Part shown: piece by piece, positions 39,866-52,766 of the stretch
Numbering within the stretch: the first letter of the stretch is position 1
How the letters are laid out: the number at the start of each line of letters is the position of its first letter
DNA from: Marinobacter adhaerens HP15
Lineage (GTDB): Bacteria > Pseudomonadota > Gammaproteobacteria > Pseudomonadales > Oleiphilaceae
Assembly: GCF_000166295.1 (NCBI RefSeq)
Contig: NC_017506.1
Location: 310,001-374,000 of the forward strand
Length of the DNA: 64,000 nt
Direction: 5' to 3'
Translations under genes and position numbers: made by a program
The notes under the pieces: generated by a model
Told to the model about the DNA's origin: nothing
The model's input: only the letters and a program-made list of their open reading frames with translations
Databases searched by the model: none

Positions 39866-40963
39866 TCAGGCCGGGTAAATGGCACCCAGAATACGAGGGC
39901 CAGCTGCTCCGGTCACGTCCGGCAGATTGCCGGGCTTTCCTTCCAGTGCCTGCTTTGCCAGCCAGGCAAAGGCGACAGGCTCCACCAGTTGAGGGTCTAA
40001 TCCCAGCTCCGTTGTGAGTGAAAGCGAAACGCCGGGAAGCGCTTTGGCGAACGCCTCCATCAGCAGCGGATTGCGTGCCCCGCCACCACACACGTAAATC
40101 CTGAGATCTGAGATCTCGGGCAGTTGCTGCACGACGCTTTTGACGGTTAATTCCAGCAGGGTCCTCTGAATATCTTCGGCTGGAATGTCCCGGTGGCGGC
40201 TTACCAGTGTTTTTACCCAATCAAGATTGAACCGCTCTTTGCCCGTGCTTTTCGGGGGTGCCTTCGAGAAATAGGCATCGGAGAGCATGTCATCAAGAAG
40301 TTCCTGGTTAATCGAACCCTCCATGGCCCAATGACCGTCGCTGTCGAAAGGCAGCCCGGTCTGGTCGAGGCACCAGGCATCCATCAGCGCATTGGCAGGG
40401 CCCGTGTCAAAACCGGTTGCCGGTATCTCGTCACTGGCGGGGAGCCAGGTAATGTTGGCGATTCCCCCGAGGTTGAGAATGCAGCGGTTCTCCTCATCTG
40501 AGCTGAAAAAGGCCTTGTGGAAGGCCGGGACCAGCGGTGCGCCCTGGCCTCCGGCGGCCATGTCCCGTCGTCGGAAGTCCGCAACTGTTGTGATGTTGGT
40601 GGCTTCGGACAGCACGCAAGGGTTGCCGATCTGTATGGAGAAAGGTGCGGTGCCAGACGGCTGGTGTCGAATGGTTTGTCCATGGCTGCCAATGCCCCGA
40701 ATCTTCGCCCGATCGAATTCCGATCTTTGGATGACCGCGTCCGCGGCCTGGGCAAACAGATGACCGACCAGAGTATCCAGTTCGCCGATTTCGTCGGGTT
40801 CGGCCTGGTTCTGGCTGGCGGCAATGAGTCGGTGGCGAATCTGATCGGGGTAGGGGATCGTGTGCGATGCGTGGATCTTTACGGCGCTGTGATTGAAAGA
40901 CACCAGCACGGCATCAATGCCATCCATGCTGGTGCCTGACATCAATCCAATCCAGGCTTCCAT
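39866..40963 (-). CDS. anmK: Anhydro-N-acetylmuramic acid kinase AnmK
   Basis: Phosphorylates and opens 1,6-anhydroMurNAc released during wall turnover, giving MurNAc-6-phosphate. ASKHA motifs are WIGLMSGTSMDGIDAVLV at the start, SHGQTIRHQP near residue 85 and ICNLGGIANIT-like ILNLGGIANITWL near 175. The ATG at 40961-40963 gives 365 residues, as in E. coli (369). It follows the M23 peptidase by 7 bp on the same strand, which suggests coupled release and recycling of wall material. Confidence 0.96.
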   Translation of the reverse strand: MEAWIGLMSGTSMDGIDAVLVSFNHSAVKIHASHTIPYPDQIRHRLIAASQNQAEPDEIGELDTLVGHLFAQAADAVIQRSEFDRAKIRGIGSHGQTIRHQPSGTAPFSIQIGNPCVLSEATNITTVADFRRRDMAAGGQGAPLVPAFHKAFFSSDEENRCILNLGGIANITWLPASDEIPATGFDTGPANALMDAWCLDQTGLPFDSDGHWAMEGSINQELLDDMLSDAYFSKAPPKSTGKERFNLDWVKTLVSRHRDIPAEDIQRTLLELTVKSVVQQLPEISDLRIYVCGGGARNPLLMEAFAKALPGVSLSLTTELGLDPQLVEPVAFAWLAKQALEGKPGNLPDVTGAAGPRILGAIYPA

Positions 40964-40970
40964 TTGTTTC

Positions 40971-42389
40971 TCAGTCGTCTGAAGCCAGTGCGAGTTGCTG
41001 ATAGCTCTCGCGGAACACGTCAAACTGCGCGATTCGCTGTTCGGTGAATTGTTTGAATCGGGCCATCTCGGAAGACGGAATGGGCTTGGCGTCCGGCAAC
41101 TTGACCGTGCGGGAGTTGCGCGGCGACCCGTTCAGCCTGAACTCGTAGTGCAGGTGAGGTCCGGTAACCATGCCCGATGAACCAACATGCCCGATGGTTT
41201 GGCCCTGCTTGACTCGGGTGCCATTCTTGATGCCTTTACCCAGGCGGCTCATGTGTGCATACAGCGTGGTGATGTTGTCGCCGTGCTGGAGGATGACAGT
41301 TCGTCCGTAACCACCTTTCCAGCCTGCGAATTTCACCCGACCGGAACCTGCCGCCTTGATCGGAGTTCCGGGAGGCGCTGCGTAATCGGTGCCTTCATGC
41401 GGACGTACTACGTCCAGAACGGGATGGCGGCGCTGAAGGTTGAACGGAGAAGAAATCCGGGCATTGATGGGGGTTCGCAGGAATGCCTTGCGCATGCTTT
41501 TGCCATCGGGAGCGTAGTAATCGCTGTCGCCATTGCTGTCGGTATAAAGCAGTGCGAGGTTTTCTTCGCCGCGGTTAACGAATCGTGCAGACAGGATCCG
41601 GCCCGTGTCGAACTTTTCGCCGTCAAGGTAGAGTTCTTCGTAAACCACTTCGAACTGGTCGCCCTTCCGGACGTCGTAAACAAAGTCGATATCCCAGCCG
41701 AAGATGCCTGCCAGCTCCATGGTCAGGCTGTCGTTAAGGCCCGCTTCGCGCGCAGCCAGATAGAGGGAGCCGTCAATGGTGCCTGATGCAAAGGCTGGCC
41801 GCGCTTCCGGTTTGCGAACTTCGGTTTCGCCGGTAAAGCTCTCGCCTTCTTTGGTAATCTTCAGGGTTTCCAGGCGGTTTCTCTGCAAGTCGATGGCCGC
41901 AAGCCCACCTTCTTCGGTTGTCGCAAAGCGAATGGTTTCGCCGGCGTACAGGCGCTGGAGTTTTTCGGCCTCACCGTCGCCATGAATAACCGAGAGCATG
42001 ATGCCGTCATTAAAGCCAGCTTTCTTGAACAGAGAGGAGAGCGTGTCACCAGACTTGATTGCGAAGGTTTGCCATTCGAGTTCCGGCAACTTCGGAGCGA
42101 CAGGTTGCTCGGGAGCGGAAACGCTCGCCTGCTGAGTGGCCTCTGTCGCGACATCGGATTCAGGCGCTTTCGGCTGGGTGTCCGCTACGGGAGCCTCTGT
42201 CGGCATTGCTTGCTCAGGCGCTGCGCCGGTTTCGGAAACGGTGCCTTGCTCCAGGTCCAGGGCATAGGACATCCGTTTGGCTTCAACGTTGCTGCTGGGG
42301 CTCATGAGAATGGCAGCGGTAACAACAACAGTAGCCGCGGCAGCAATGGTAATGTGAGTTTTAGGAAACATTTTCAGCACGTATCGCAC
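40971..42389 (-). CDS. M23 peptidoglycan DD-metalloendopeptidase (MepM-like)
   Basis: A 472-residue periplasmic wall hydrolase. An N-terminal signal anchor (THITIAAAATVVVTAAILM) is followed by a Glu/Pro/Ala-rich linker. A LysM/OapA-like region comes next (FAIKSGDTLSSLFKKAGF). The LytM domain keeps its zinc ligands: HEGTDYAAPPGTP supplies His and Asp, and VTGPHLHYEF the HxH pair. It resembles E. coli MepM in length (440) and layout. Whether it starts at 42389 or at the internal ATG 42371 is undecided. It is divergent from tyrS. Confidence 0.92.
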   Translation of the reverse strand: MRYVLKMFPKTHITIAAAATVVVTAAILMSPSSNVEAKRMSYALDLEQGTVSETGAAPEQAMPTEAPVADTQPKAPESDVATEATQQASVSAPEQPVAPKLPELEWQTFAIKSGDTLSSLFKKAGFNDGIMLSVIHGDGEAEKLQRLYAGETIRFATTEEGGLAAIDLQRNRLETLKITKEGESFTGETEVRKPEARPAFASGTIDGSLYLAAREAGLNDSLTMELAGIFGWDIDFVYDVRKGDQFEVVYEELYLDGEKFDTGRILSARFVNRGEENLALLYTDSNGDSDYYAPDGKSMRKAFLRTPINARISSPFNLQRRHPVLDVVRPHEGTDYAAPPGTPIKAAGSGRVKFAGWKGGYGRTVILQHGDNITTLYAHMSRLGKGIKNGTRVKQGQTIGHVGSSGMVTGPHLHYEFRLNGSPRNSRTVKLPDAKPIPSSEMARFKQFTEQRIAQFDVFRESYQQLALASDD

Positions 42390-42537
42390 CCGTTTTAATC
42401 GGTATTACGGCAGCTTGTACTACCTAATTAAAGCTGTTGTTCAAGTATAGTCCAACAGATTACCGTATAAAATGCATGCGGGACAGCGTGGAACATTACG
42501 GTTGCTGCTCCATCCTCCGGATTTCTTTTGACAGCGT

Positions 42538-42546
42538 TGTTATAAT
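42538..42546 (+). promoter_or_regulatory. tyrS: Extended -10 promoter of tyrS
   Basis: TGTTATAAT is a perfect extended -10 box about 140 bp before tyrS. A TTGACA at 42528-42533 is too close (7 bp) to serve as its -35. The leader in between carries a 12-bp near-repeat, GTAACTCACAGA and GTAACTGACAGA, at 42609 and 42639. Confidence 0.5.
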
Positions 42547-42684
42547 ACGCCGCCCTGCAAAGTCGGTGTTGGTCAAATTCTGGTCAGCATACTGTAGCAG
42601 GGGAACAGGTAACTCACAGATTTCTTTTGTTGAACTCTGTAACTGACAGAATCTTTCCAAGATCAAAGCGGGGACGTGTTGTTC

Positions 42685-43888
42685 ATGGCATCCATTGATG
42701 AAGCGTTGGCGATAATCAAGCGAGGCGTAGACGAACTCATTCCGGAAGATGAGCTCATCGAAAAATTGAAGGAAGGTCGTCCGCTGCGGATTAAGGCGGG
42801 TTTCGACCCCACTGCGCCGGACCTTCATCTTGGGCACACCGTTCTTATTAACAAGCTGCGGCAGTTTCAGGATCTTGGTCACGAGGTGATGTTTCTGATT
42901 GGAGATTTCACCGGAATGATCGGTGATCCCACCGGGAAAAGCGCCACGCGTCCTCCTCTAACAGAGCAGCAGGTCGCCGAGAACGCGGTCAGCTATAAAG
43001 AGCAGGTGTTCAAGATTCTTGATCCCGCGAAAACGCGCGTCATGTTCAATTCCGACTGGATGGGTAAGATGAGCGCCGCCGATATGATCAAGCTGGCGGG
43101 ACAATACACCGTTGCGCGCATGCTGGAGCGGGATGACTTCACCAAGCGCTACCGTGCCGAGCAGGCGATTGCGATTCACGAGTTTCTCTACCCTCTGGTC
43201 CAGGGGTATGACTCCGTGGCCATGGAGGCGGATGTTGAGCTGGGCGGTACCGACCAGAAGTTTAATCTCCTGATGGGGCGCATTCTGCAGAAGCATTACG
43301 GCCAGTCGCCCCAGGTGATCCTCACCATGCCAATTCTGGAAGGGCTCGATGGTGTCCAGAAGATGTCCAAGTCTCTGGGGAACTATGTCGGCGTCAACGA
43401 CTCGCCTGGCGAAATGTACACCAAGCTGCTCTCTATGCCGGATGATCTCCTCTGGCGTTACTTTGAACTGCTGAGCTTCCGGCCGCTTGCCGAGGTAGAC
43501 GAGTTCCGTAAGGCGGTTGCTGGTGGTGCAAACCCCCCAGGATTATAAAAAGCTGCTCGCGGAAGAGATTATTACCCGCTTCCATGATGAAGAGGCGGCC
43601 CGGACCGCTCACAAGTCGGCGGGTAACCGGGTGGCGCTCGGCGAGATCCCGGACAATGTCCCAACTGTTGAGGTGCCTTTGGAGGGGCAGTCCGAGATCC
43701 CGATGGCGGCGGTGCTTCGCCTGGCCGGTTTGGTAAAGAACGGCGCGGCAGCCCGGGATGTCCTGGGGCGTGGTGCGGTATTTGTCGATGGCCAGAAATT
43801 CGAGGGCGACCGGATGTTTGTGGAAGGCGATGATTGCGTCATCCAGGCTGGCAAGAAGAAGATCGCCCGGGTTCTGATTACTGTCTGA
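42685..43888 (+). pseudogene. tyrS: Tyrosyl-tRNA synthetase TyrS, interrupted by a single-base frameshift
   Basis: Charges tRNA-Tyr. The catalytic domain is intact with [14 protein letters not shown] (HIGH motif, residue about 45) and [11 protein letters not shown] (KMSKS). The anticodon-binding and S4 RNA-binding parts follow in another frame ([13 protein letters not shown], then AAVLRLAGLVKNGAAARDVL). The shift is at the C6 run 43533-43538: five C would join GGANP to QDYKK and give a normal 400-residue enzyme. As read, the protein stops at 43548 without its S4 domain. The gene is normally essential, so a sequencing error is more likely than real loss. The start ATG 42685 is chosen by family; GTG 42676 and TTG 42679 are also in frame. 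Confidence 0.9.
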
Positions 43889-43927
43889 TCGATTTTGGGC
43901 GATTTTGAGTTTTTTTCAGAATCGCCG

Positions 43928-43955
43928 TTGACACCCACGGGCAGGTCTGTAGAAT
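43928..43955 (+). promoter_or_regulatory. rRNA operon promoter 1
   Basis: TTGACA (43928-43933), a 16-bp spacer and TAGAAT (43950-43955), followed by GCGC. It is the first of three near-identical promoters in the 472-bp tyrS-16S gap. Confidence 0.75.
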
Positions 43956-44059
43956 GCGCATCTCTTTCGAGGGGAGCACCGCTGAGGCGGCTCAGAAATC
44001 GAAAGATAACTGTTTGAAAGCGCTGAAGAAAATGAGTTTCAAAATTCTTCAGAAAGCAG

Positions 44060-44087
44060 TTGACAGGCAAGCGATTCGCTGTAGAAT
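44060..44087 (+). promoter_or_regulatory. rRNA operon promoter 2
   Basis: TTGACA (44060-44065), 16-bp spacer and TAGAAT (44082-44087), again followed by a GC-rich GCGCGCC discriminator typical of ppGpp/DksA-controlled promoters. Confidence 0.8.
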
Positions 44088-44164
44088 GCGCGCCTCGAAA
44101 CAAGCAGTAAGCCGGGTCATTTTTCGGCGCTTTCCGGAGACGGAAAACATAGAAAAATAAACGG

Positions 44165-44192
44165 TTGACAAGGCGGCGCTACGATGTAGAAT
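44165..44192 (+). promoter_or_regulatory. rRNA operon promoter 3
   Basis: TTGACA (44165-44170), 16-bp spacer and TAGAAT (44187-44192), followed by ACGCGGCC. It is closest to 16S, about 160 bp upstream. Confidence 0.8.
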
Positions 44193-44221
44193 ACGCGGCC
44201 TTGATTGAGCAACAGCTCAAA

Positions 44222-44234
44222 CGCTCTTTAAAAA
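44222..44234 (+). promoter_or_regulatory. boxA antitermination element, rRNA leader
   Basis: CGCTCTTTAAAAA resembles the boxA consensus TGCTCTTTAACAA. It lies in the leader after promoter 3, where NusB/S10 load antitermination factors. Confidence 0.65.
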
Positions 44235-44360
44235 GTTGACCAAGTAATTCGTGTGGGCGCTGGCCGAGGTATTTCGGATATGAAATATCAGGACAGTGAC
44301 TCGTCGAAATTGAGTTTTGTCTTGAGCAAGAATAGAGAATCTTCGGATTCTTGTATGATT

Positions 44361-45901
<1,541 letters not shown>

Positions 45902-45992
45902 AACGAAGCCGAATGCTTCGGTCAGAGTCCACACGAATTACTTGGTTAGCTGAATAAAGAGAGCAGATGGGTCGTTGCAGGCCCGTGTTTTT

Positions 45993-46069
<77 letters not shown>

Positions 46070-46191
46070 GAATTGCGTGGCTCGTCGTTGCTTCCAAGCT
46101 CACGTGCGACTCGCACGCTACGCTTGCAAGCGCCTAGATCCACACAATTCTATAGCTAAGGTTAAACGACCTGGCTTGTGTGGAAGATCGA

Positions 46192-46267
46192 GGGGCCATA
46201 GCTCAGCTGGGAGAGCGCCTGCCTTGCACGCAGGAGGTCGGCGGTTCGATCCCGCCTGGCTCCACCA
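46192..46267 (+). tRNA. tRNA-Ala (anticodon TGC)
   Basis: A 76-nt cloverleaf, second spacer tRNA: acceptor GGGGCCA (G-C/G-T closing), anticodon loop CTTGCAC, T arm CGGCGGTTCGATCCCGCC, and encoded CCA. Confidence 0.97.
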
Positions 46268-46386
46268 AAAGCCTGAACGATCGATGCTTACATAACTGAC
46301 TAACTCCGGTTAGCAGTGTGCAGAAACAAGTGTTTCAACTTGATGAAAAAGTTCGAAGCCCTTCTTTCTGATCACTGGGTCAGATT

Positions 46387-46399
46387 TGCTCTTTAACAA
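46387..46399 (+). promoter_or_regulatory. boxA antitermination element, 16S-23S spacer
   Basis: TGCTCTTTAACAA is an exact boxA. It lies in the 326-bp stretch between tRNA-Ala and 23S, which otherwise holds only processing-stem sequence. Confidence 0.8.
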
Positions 46400-46593
46400 A
46401 TTGGACGAGATAGAACACGATTGATGAATTCCATTATCTCCGGAATTCATTAATCAGAGTGATAACGATTTCAAGCGTTATCCGGTGTTGTCGTTGAAGT
46501 GGTTGTTATATCGCTTCAAGGAACTGTCTCCACTTATTGATGCCCTGGTTTACCAGGTTGTCGATGAATGGAACACAGTTGTCTTGGGGTTAT

Positions 46594-49488
<2,895 letters not shown>

Positions 49489-49583
49489 TAACACCCAAGA
49501 CAATTGCGGATAACGCAGAGCGTAAGCTCAAACGAAATCAACATCACTCCGTTCCTTCTCGTCCCCCAGTGATCAACCGTTTT

Positions 49584-49699
49584 GCCTGACGACCATAGCG
49601 GTCTGGAACCACCTGATCCCATCCCGAACTCAGAAGTGAAACAGACCAGCGCCGATGGTAGTGTGGCGTTGCCCATGTGAGAGTAGGTCATCGTCAGGC
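49584..49699 (+). rRNA. 5S ribosomal RNA
   Basis: GCCTGACGACC pairs with the 3' end GTCGTCAGGC-like GGTCATCGTCAGGC. The internal CGAACTCAGAAGTGAAAC loop is typical. About 116 nt, 95 bp after 23S. Confidence 0.96.
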
Positions 49700-49710
49700 T
49701 CCTAATACCG

Positions 49711-49746
49711 AAAACCCCAGCATCCTCGATGCTGGGGTTTTTTATT
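49711..49746 (+). terminator. Terminator of the rRNA operon
   Basis: CCCCAGCATC and GATGCTGGGG form a perfect 10-bp stem with loop CTC, preceded by AAAA and followed by TTTTTT. Confidence 0.92.
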
Positions 49747-49754
49747 GCCTGAAA

Positions 49755-49770
49755 TTTGGCAAATGCCAAA
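49755..49770. promoter_or_regulatory. Inverted repeat upstream of the secreted-protein operon
   Basis: TTTGGC-AAAT-GCCAAA, a perfect 6/4/6 inverted repeat 162 bp before the first gene of the operon. Possibly an operator. Confidence 0.35.
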
Positions 49771-49797
49771 ACCATGACGCTGCGCACAGTGACAACA

Positions 49798-49813
49798 TGT
49801 AACCGAGGTTACA
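49798..49813. promoter_or_regulatory. 16-bp palindromic operator candidate
   Basis: TGTAACCGAGGTTACA is a perfect palindrome apart from its GA centre, 119 bp before the start at 49932. Its length and symmetry suit a dimeric repressor or activator of the four-gene operon that follows. Confidence 0.5.
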
Positions 49814-49931
49814 CTTCTGTAAAAGAACTGGCTAAAACAACATCAAAAATCCAAGCCAGCCTCAGAGACGCTCATCAGTCATCTTTAAATCAGCCGCCAA
49901 TAACAAGAAGCGGCCGCGGTGAGATGTGACT

Positions 49932-51131
49932 ATGAGTAAACCATTTTATTCGCTTCTCCTCCTGCCTTTACTGGCCTCGGGGGTCAACGCCGAACTGCGC
50001 CCGATTTCAGATCGACAGATGTCTGAAGTCACAGGGCAGGCCTTTGTATCGGTTGACCGCCAGTACCATCCTGATGCCAACGACAACACCGCCTATACCC
50101 GGGTCAATCTCGGAATGGACATTGAAATCCAGACCAATGTGGATGTGCTGGAAATGGGCCGTTACGACCGGGAAGGTGAGAAACCGGGCACTTCGGATGT
50201 CTATATTGAAGATTTTGCCCTTGGTTACATTAACAATCAGGCTTACTTTGACGCCAATCCCAAAGCTCCGAGACAGCGAAAGCCCGATGGCAGTGCCTAT
50301 GCCGAGGGGGAAATCGTTCCTTTTTTGATCCAGAATCCGTTTCTGGAGTTTGCCTTCGATGAACAAACTGAAGAGGTGGTCGGCTTCCGACTGGGTTTCG
50401 GTGAATCCATGGGTGTCCTGTCCGGCAAGATTGAAACGCTGACTGGCAATGTGAACGTGGACATCATTGACCGCGGTGAAGGGCTGAGCCAGGCCAGCTC
50501 AAGCGGTAACCTTTTTGACCAAATCATCGTGCTCCTCACCCCTCTACTCGAAGGCGGTAGTCCATTATCCACCAAGGCAGAGCTGGTTTACGGTGCGGAG
50601 GGCGATCCGAACATTGGCTCCCTGGACCCGGTAAGAGCGGAATACATCGGTATACCGGATGGCGAACGGTTCATTCTCGAAGGCGCAAGCGGCTTTACCC
50701 GCTGGTCGGTAAAGAATCTGATCGGCTGGGGGTCGAGTTCCCGAATCGAGGTTCCGGATTGTTCCTTTTTCAGCTGTTCAGGCGGTGACATTTATGTTTA
50801 CGCGGAGGACTGCCTGGTCCTTGGAATAGATTCCTGTTTCGACCTGGATATCTATAACAGCTTCCCGGTAGGAGAGGTTGGTGAGGTCAATGGCGAGCGA
50901 CGTATCACCGGGCCGGCCGACGGTGCTTTTATCTCATTCCAGACCAAAGATCTTGATTGGCTGAAGGATGTAAAGAAAACAGACTTCACGCCCGAAGATT
51001 TTATCAAGGCCACATCAGGTGCCTTCTTCAATATTCCCAACGGCGCTACTGAGGTCAATCTCAACGAGGCGCTCTATGGCACCCAGCGTTACCGCACCGA
51101 ATACATCGACCGCGGCAAAGGTCTGTTCTGA
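49932..51131 (+). CDS. Secreted protein 1 of four-gene operon (unknown, L-x-D-motif family)
   Basis: A 399-residue exported protein I cannot name with certainty; it resembles proteins grouped as DUF6160. A signal peptide (about 1-20, ending GVNA) is followed at once by the motif ISDRQMSEVTGQ. The body is beta-rich and acidic, with two cysteine pairs near 275-295 (PDCSFFSCSGG, EDCLVLGIDSC). It has no membrane anchor and no barrel-type C-terminus, so periplasmic or extracellular location is likely. The ATG 49932 is preferred over GTG 49926. It starts an operon whose other three members share the post-signal motif. Confidence 0.75.
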   Translation: MSKPFYSLLLLPLLASGVNAELRPISDRQMSEVTGQAFVSVDRQYHPDANDNTAYTRVNLGMDIEIQTNVDVLEMGRYDREGEKPGTSDVYIEDFALGYINNQAYFDANPKAPRQRKPDGSAYAEGEIVPFLIQNPFLEFAFDEQTEEVVGFRLGFGESMGVLSGKIETLTGNVNVDIIDRGEGLSQASSSGNLFDQIIVLLTPLLEGGSPLSTKAELVYGAEGDPNIGSLDPVRAEYIGIPDGERFILEGASGFTRWSVKNLIGWGSSSRIEVPDCSFFSCSGGDIYVYAEDCLVLGIDSCFDLDIYNSFPVGEVGEVNGERRITGPADGAFISFQTKDLDWLKDVKKTDFTPEDFIKATSGAFFNIPNGATEVNLNEALYGTQRYRTEYIDRGKGLF

Positions 51132-51141
51132 GGAGCTTCGT

Positions 51142-52221
51142 ATGAAATGGTTGAGTTTCAGTCAGCTTCCTGTTTTCGCGCGGCTCCTTCCGGTGATGGC
51201 GGCTGTTCTGGCCGCCCCAGTGCCTGTTGAGGCGGAACTTCAGGGGCTTTCGGAAACTGAAATGTCCTCGATTGATGGAGCCGGGATCGGCCTTGTACTG
51301 GAGAATTTCAAATTCTCCCATGGAACGGATGAGCCGGATGCCTCGGGAGAGCAGGCACGCATTTTCCGGATTGGCGGGATCAAAAGCACCGACGGCCGTG
51401 ATGTCGATATTACGGTAAACCATCTCTACATCGCCGGGGCCAATAGCAACTACGGAGAGACCCTGGGCCCGGTCAATCTCGGGAGACTCCTGAACCCGTG
51501 GAAAATTGATGTGGTGGATGGCAATGATATTGGTATCGCTAACAAGGCGGTGCTGGAGTTCGCAGCCAGTGCCATGGTCAATAGCGACCAGGGTTATGAC
51601 TGCATGGACTCCGGGGCCGGTCCTGGCAGCGGCACCTGCTCGAGTCGCCCAGCGTCCGCTGGATACATCGGGGAACGAGCGGACATCGGCATGCAGATGA
51701 ACGTGGCAGTTGGTGACGACCGGTCTGCCAATATCAATATCCACGCAAAGAGTGCTGTCATCGATGGTAGCTATCTGCGCCTTTGGGGCGATAACGATCG
51801 GCGCCAGATGGTCGGCCAGTTCAAGCTGAATTTCTATTCCCCGGAACTTTCTATCAATGCCTGCGCACAGGACGGTTCCACCTGCGGATCACGAATACTG
51901 ATGAGCAATTTTGCGCTCGAGCTGGCGATTGGCAACCAGCTTCAACCGGTATTCTTCGACGTTGATGGCAGTGGAAACTTTGTTGTGGAGGTTGCTGCAA
52001 TTCGGCGCCCTCAGCCGGGCGAGATCGGTGCCGACGGTCTCCGCGGCAGCAGTGATGCGGACGCCTGGGATTTCTACGAGTCCTACTACACGAACCCGGA
52101 GTTTCGTAGCAATCTCAAGATCGGAAATTTCAGTGTTGGCGACCGCGATTTTGGTTCGGCCCGTGTACAGGGAATGCTGATACAACACTTGAACATTAAG
52201 ACCAGGGATCTGAGCCAATGA
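51142..52221 (+). CDS. Secreted protein 2 of four-gene operon (unknown)
   Basis: A 359-residue exported protein. The signal peptide (about 1-31, ending PVEA) is followed by LSETEMSSIDGAG, the operon's shared motif with GA in place of GQ. The body is beta-rich. A C-terminal element, LKIGNFSVGDRDFGSARVQG, recurs in similar form in the fourth protein. The ATG 51142 has AGGAG seven bases upstream, ten bases after the previous stop. Its own stop overlaps the next start by 4 bp. Confidence 0.75.
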   Translation: MKWLSFSQLPVFARLLPVMAAVLAAPVPVEAELQGLSETEMSSIDGAGIGLVLENFKFSHGTDEPDASGEQARIFRIGGIKSTDGRDVDITVNHLYIAGANSNYGETLGPVNLGRLLNPWKIDVVDGNDIGIANKAVLEFAASAMVNSDQGYDCMDSGAGPGSGTCSSRPASAGYIGERADIGMQMNVAVGDDRSANINIHAKSAVIDGSYLRLWGDNDRRQMVGQFKLNFYSPELSINACAQDGSTCGSRILMSNFALELAIGNQLQPVFFDVDGSGNFVVEVAAIRRPQPGEIGADGLRGSSDADAWDFYESYYTNPEFRSNLKIGNFSVGDRDFGSARVQGMLIQHLNIKTRDLSQ

Positions 52222-52766
52222 AATCCTTTCTGCGCAGAACAATACTGGCTCTCCCTGTTTTTCTGTTTTCACTCCCCGGCCTTGCCGAACTCGCCCGCCT
52301 GGAAGATGAAGCTCTCTCGGATATCTCCGGACAGGGTGGGATCTACCTGTCCGGAGATATCAGCATCAATGAAATGGGCGGTCCGGTTGAGAACAGTTAT
52401 TTCGGACGTTGTGATGACGTGGACAAAAAGTGTGGCGCCCGTTTTGCTTACCGGCTGAAAGAAAACGGCGGATGGATGGTGCTTGATGATATTCGGGGCA
52501 ATTTCGCGTTTGAGGGCCTGACACTGCGGGTCCGCAAAGTCGATTCGGGATTCGGTGGTGATGGCGAACTGTTCAATCGGGATGTGCTGGAGCTTGGGCT
52601 GCCCAATACTGTTCGGTTCAACGACGTTCAATTCAAGATTTCTTCCAGCAGCACGGCCCGGCCCACCGACCCCGGCTTTCAGCAGACCGACATATTCTCT
52701 GTTGATATGCGAGGGGACGTTGTGATGGAAGGAAACCTGCTCGTGTTTCCGGCGGGGAATCCGTGA
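52218..52766 (+). CDS. Secreted protein 3 of four-gene operon (unknown)
   Basis: The shortest member at 182 residues. The signal peptide (about 1-23, ending PGLA) leads straight into LEDEALSDISGQGG. One cysteine pair (GRCDDVDKKCGARF) may form a small disulfide loop. The rest alternates hydrophobic and polar residues as in beta-sheet proteins. It overlaps both neighbours by 4 bp, so the three downstream genes are tightly coupled. Confidence 0.72.
   Translation: MKSFLRRTILALPVFLFSLPGLAELARLEDEALSDISGQGGIYLSGDISINEMGGPVENSYFGRCDDVDKKCGARFAYRLKENGGWMVLDDIRGNFAFEGLTLRVRKVDSGFGGDGELFNRDVLELGLPNTVRFNDVQFKISSSSTARPTDPGFQQTDIFSVDMRGDVVMEGNLLVFPAGNP

Noticed and set aside
42528..42546. TTGACA plus TATAAT as a standard tyrS promoter
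   Set aside because: The boxes are only 7 bp apart; the TATAAT is better read as an extended -10.
43897..43930. Stem-loop GGCGATTTTGA / TCAGAATCGCC after tyrS as a terminator
   Set aside because: The T-run lies in the loop rather than after the stem, and its 3' arm runs up to rrn promoter 1.
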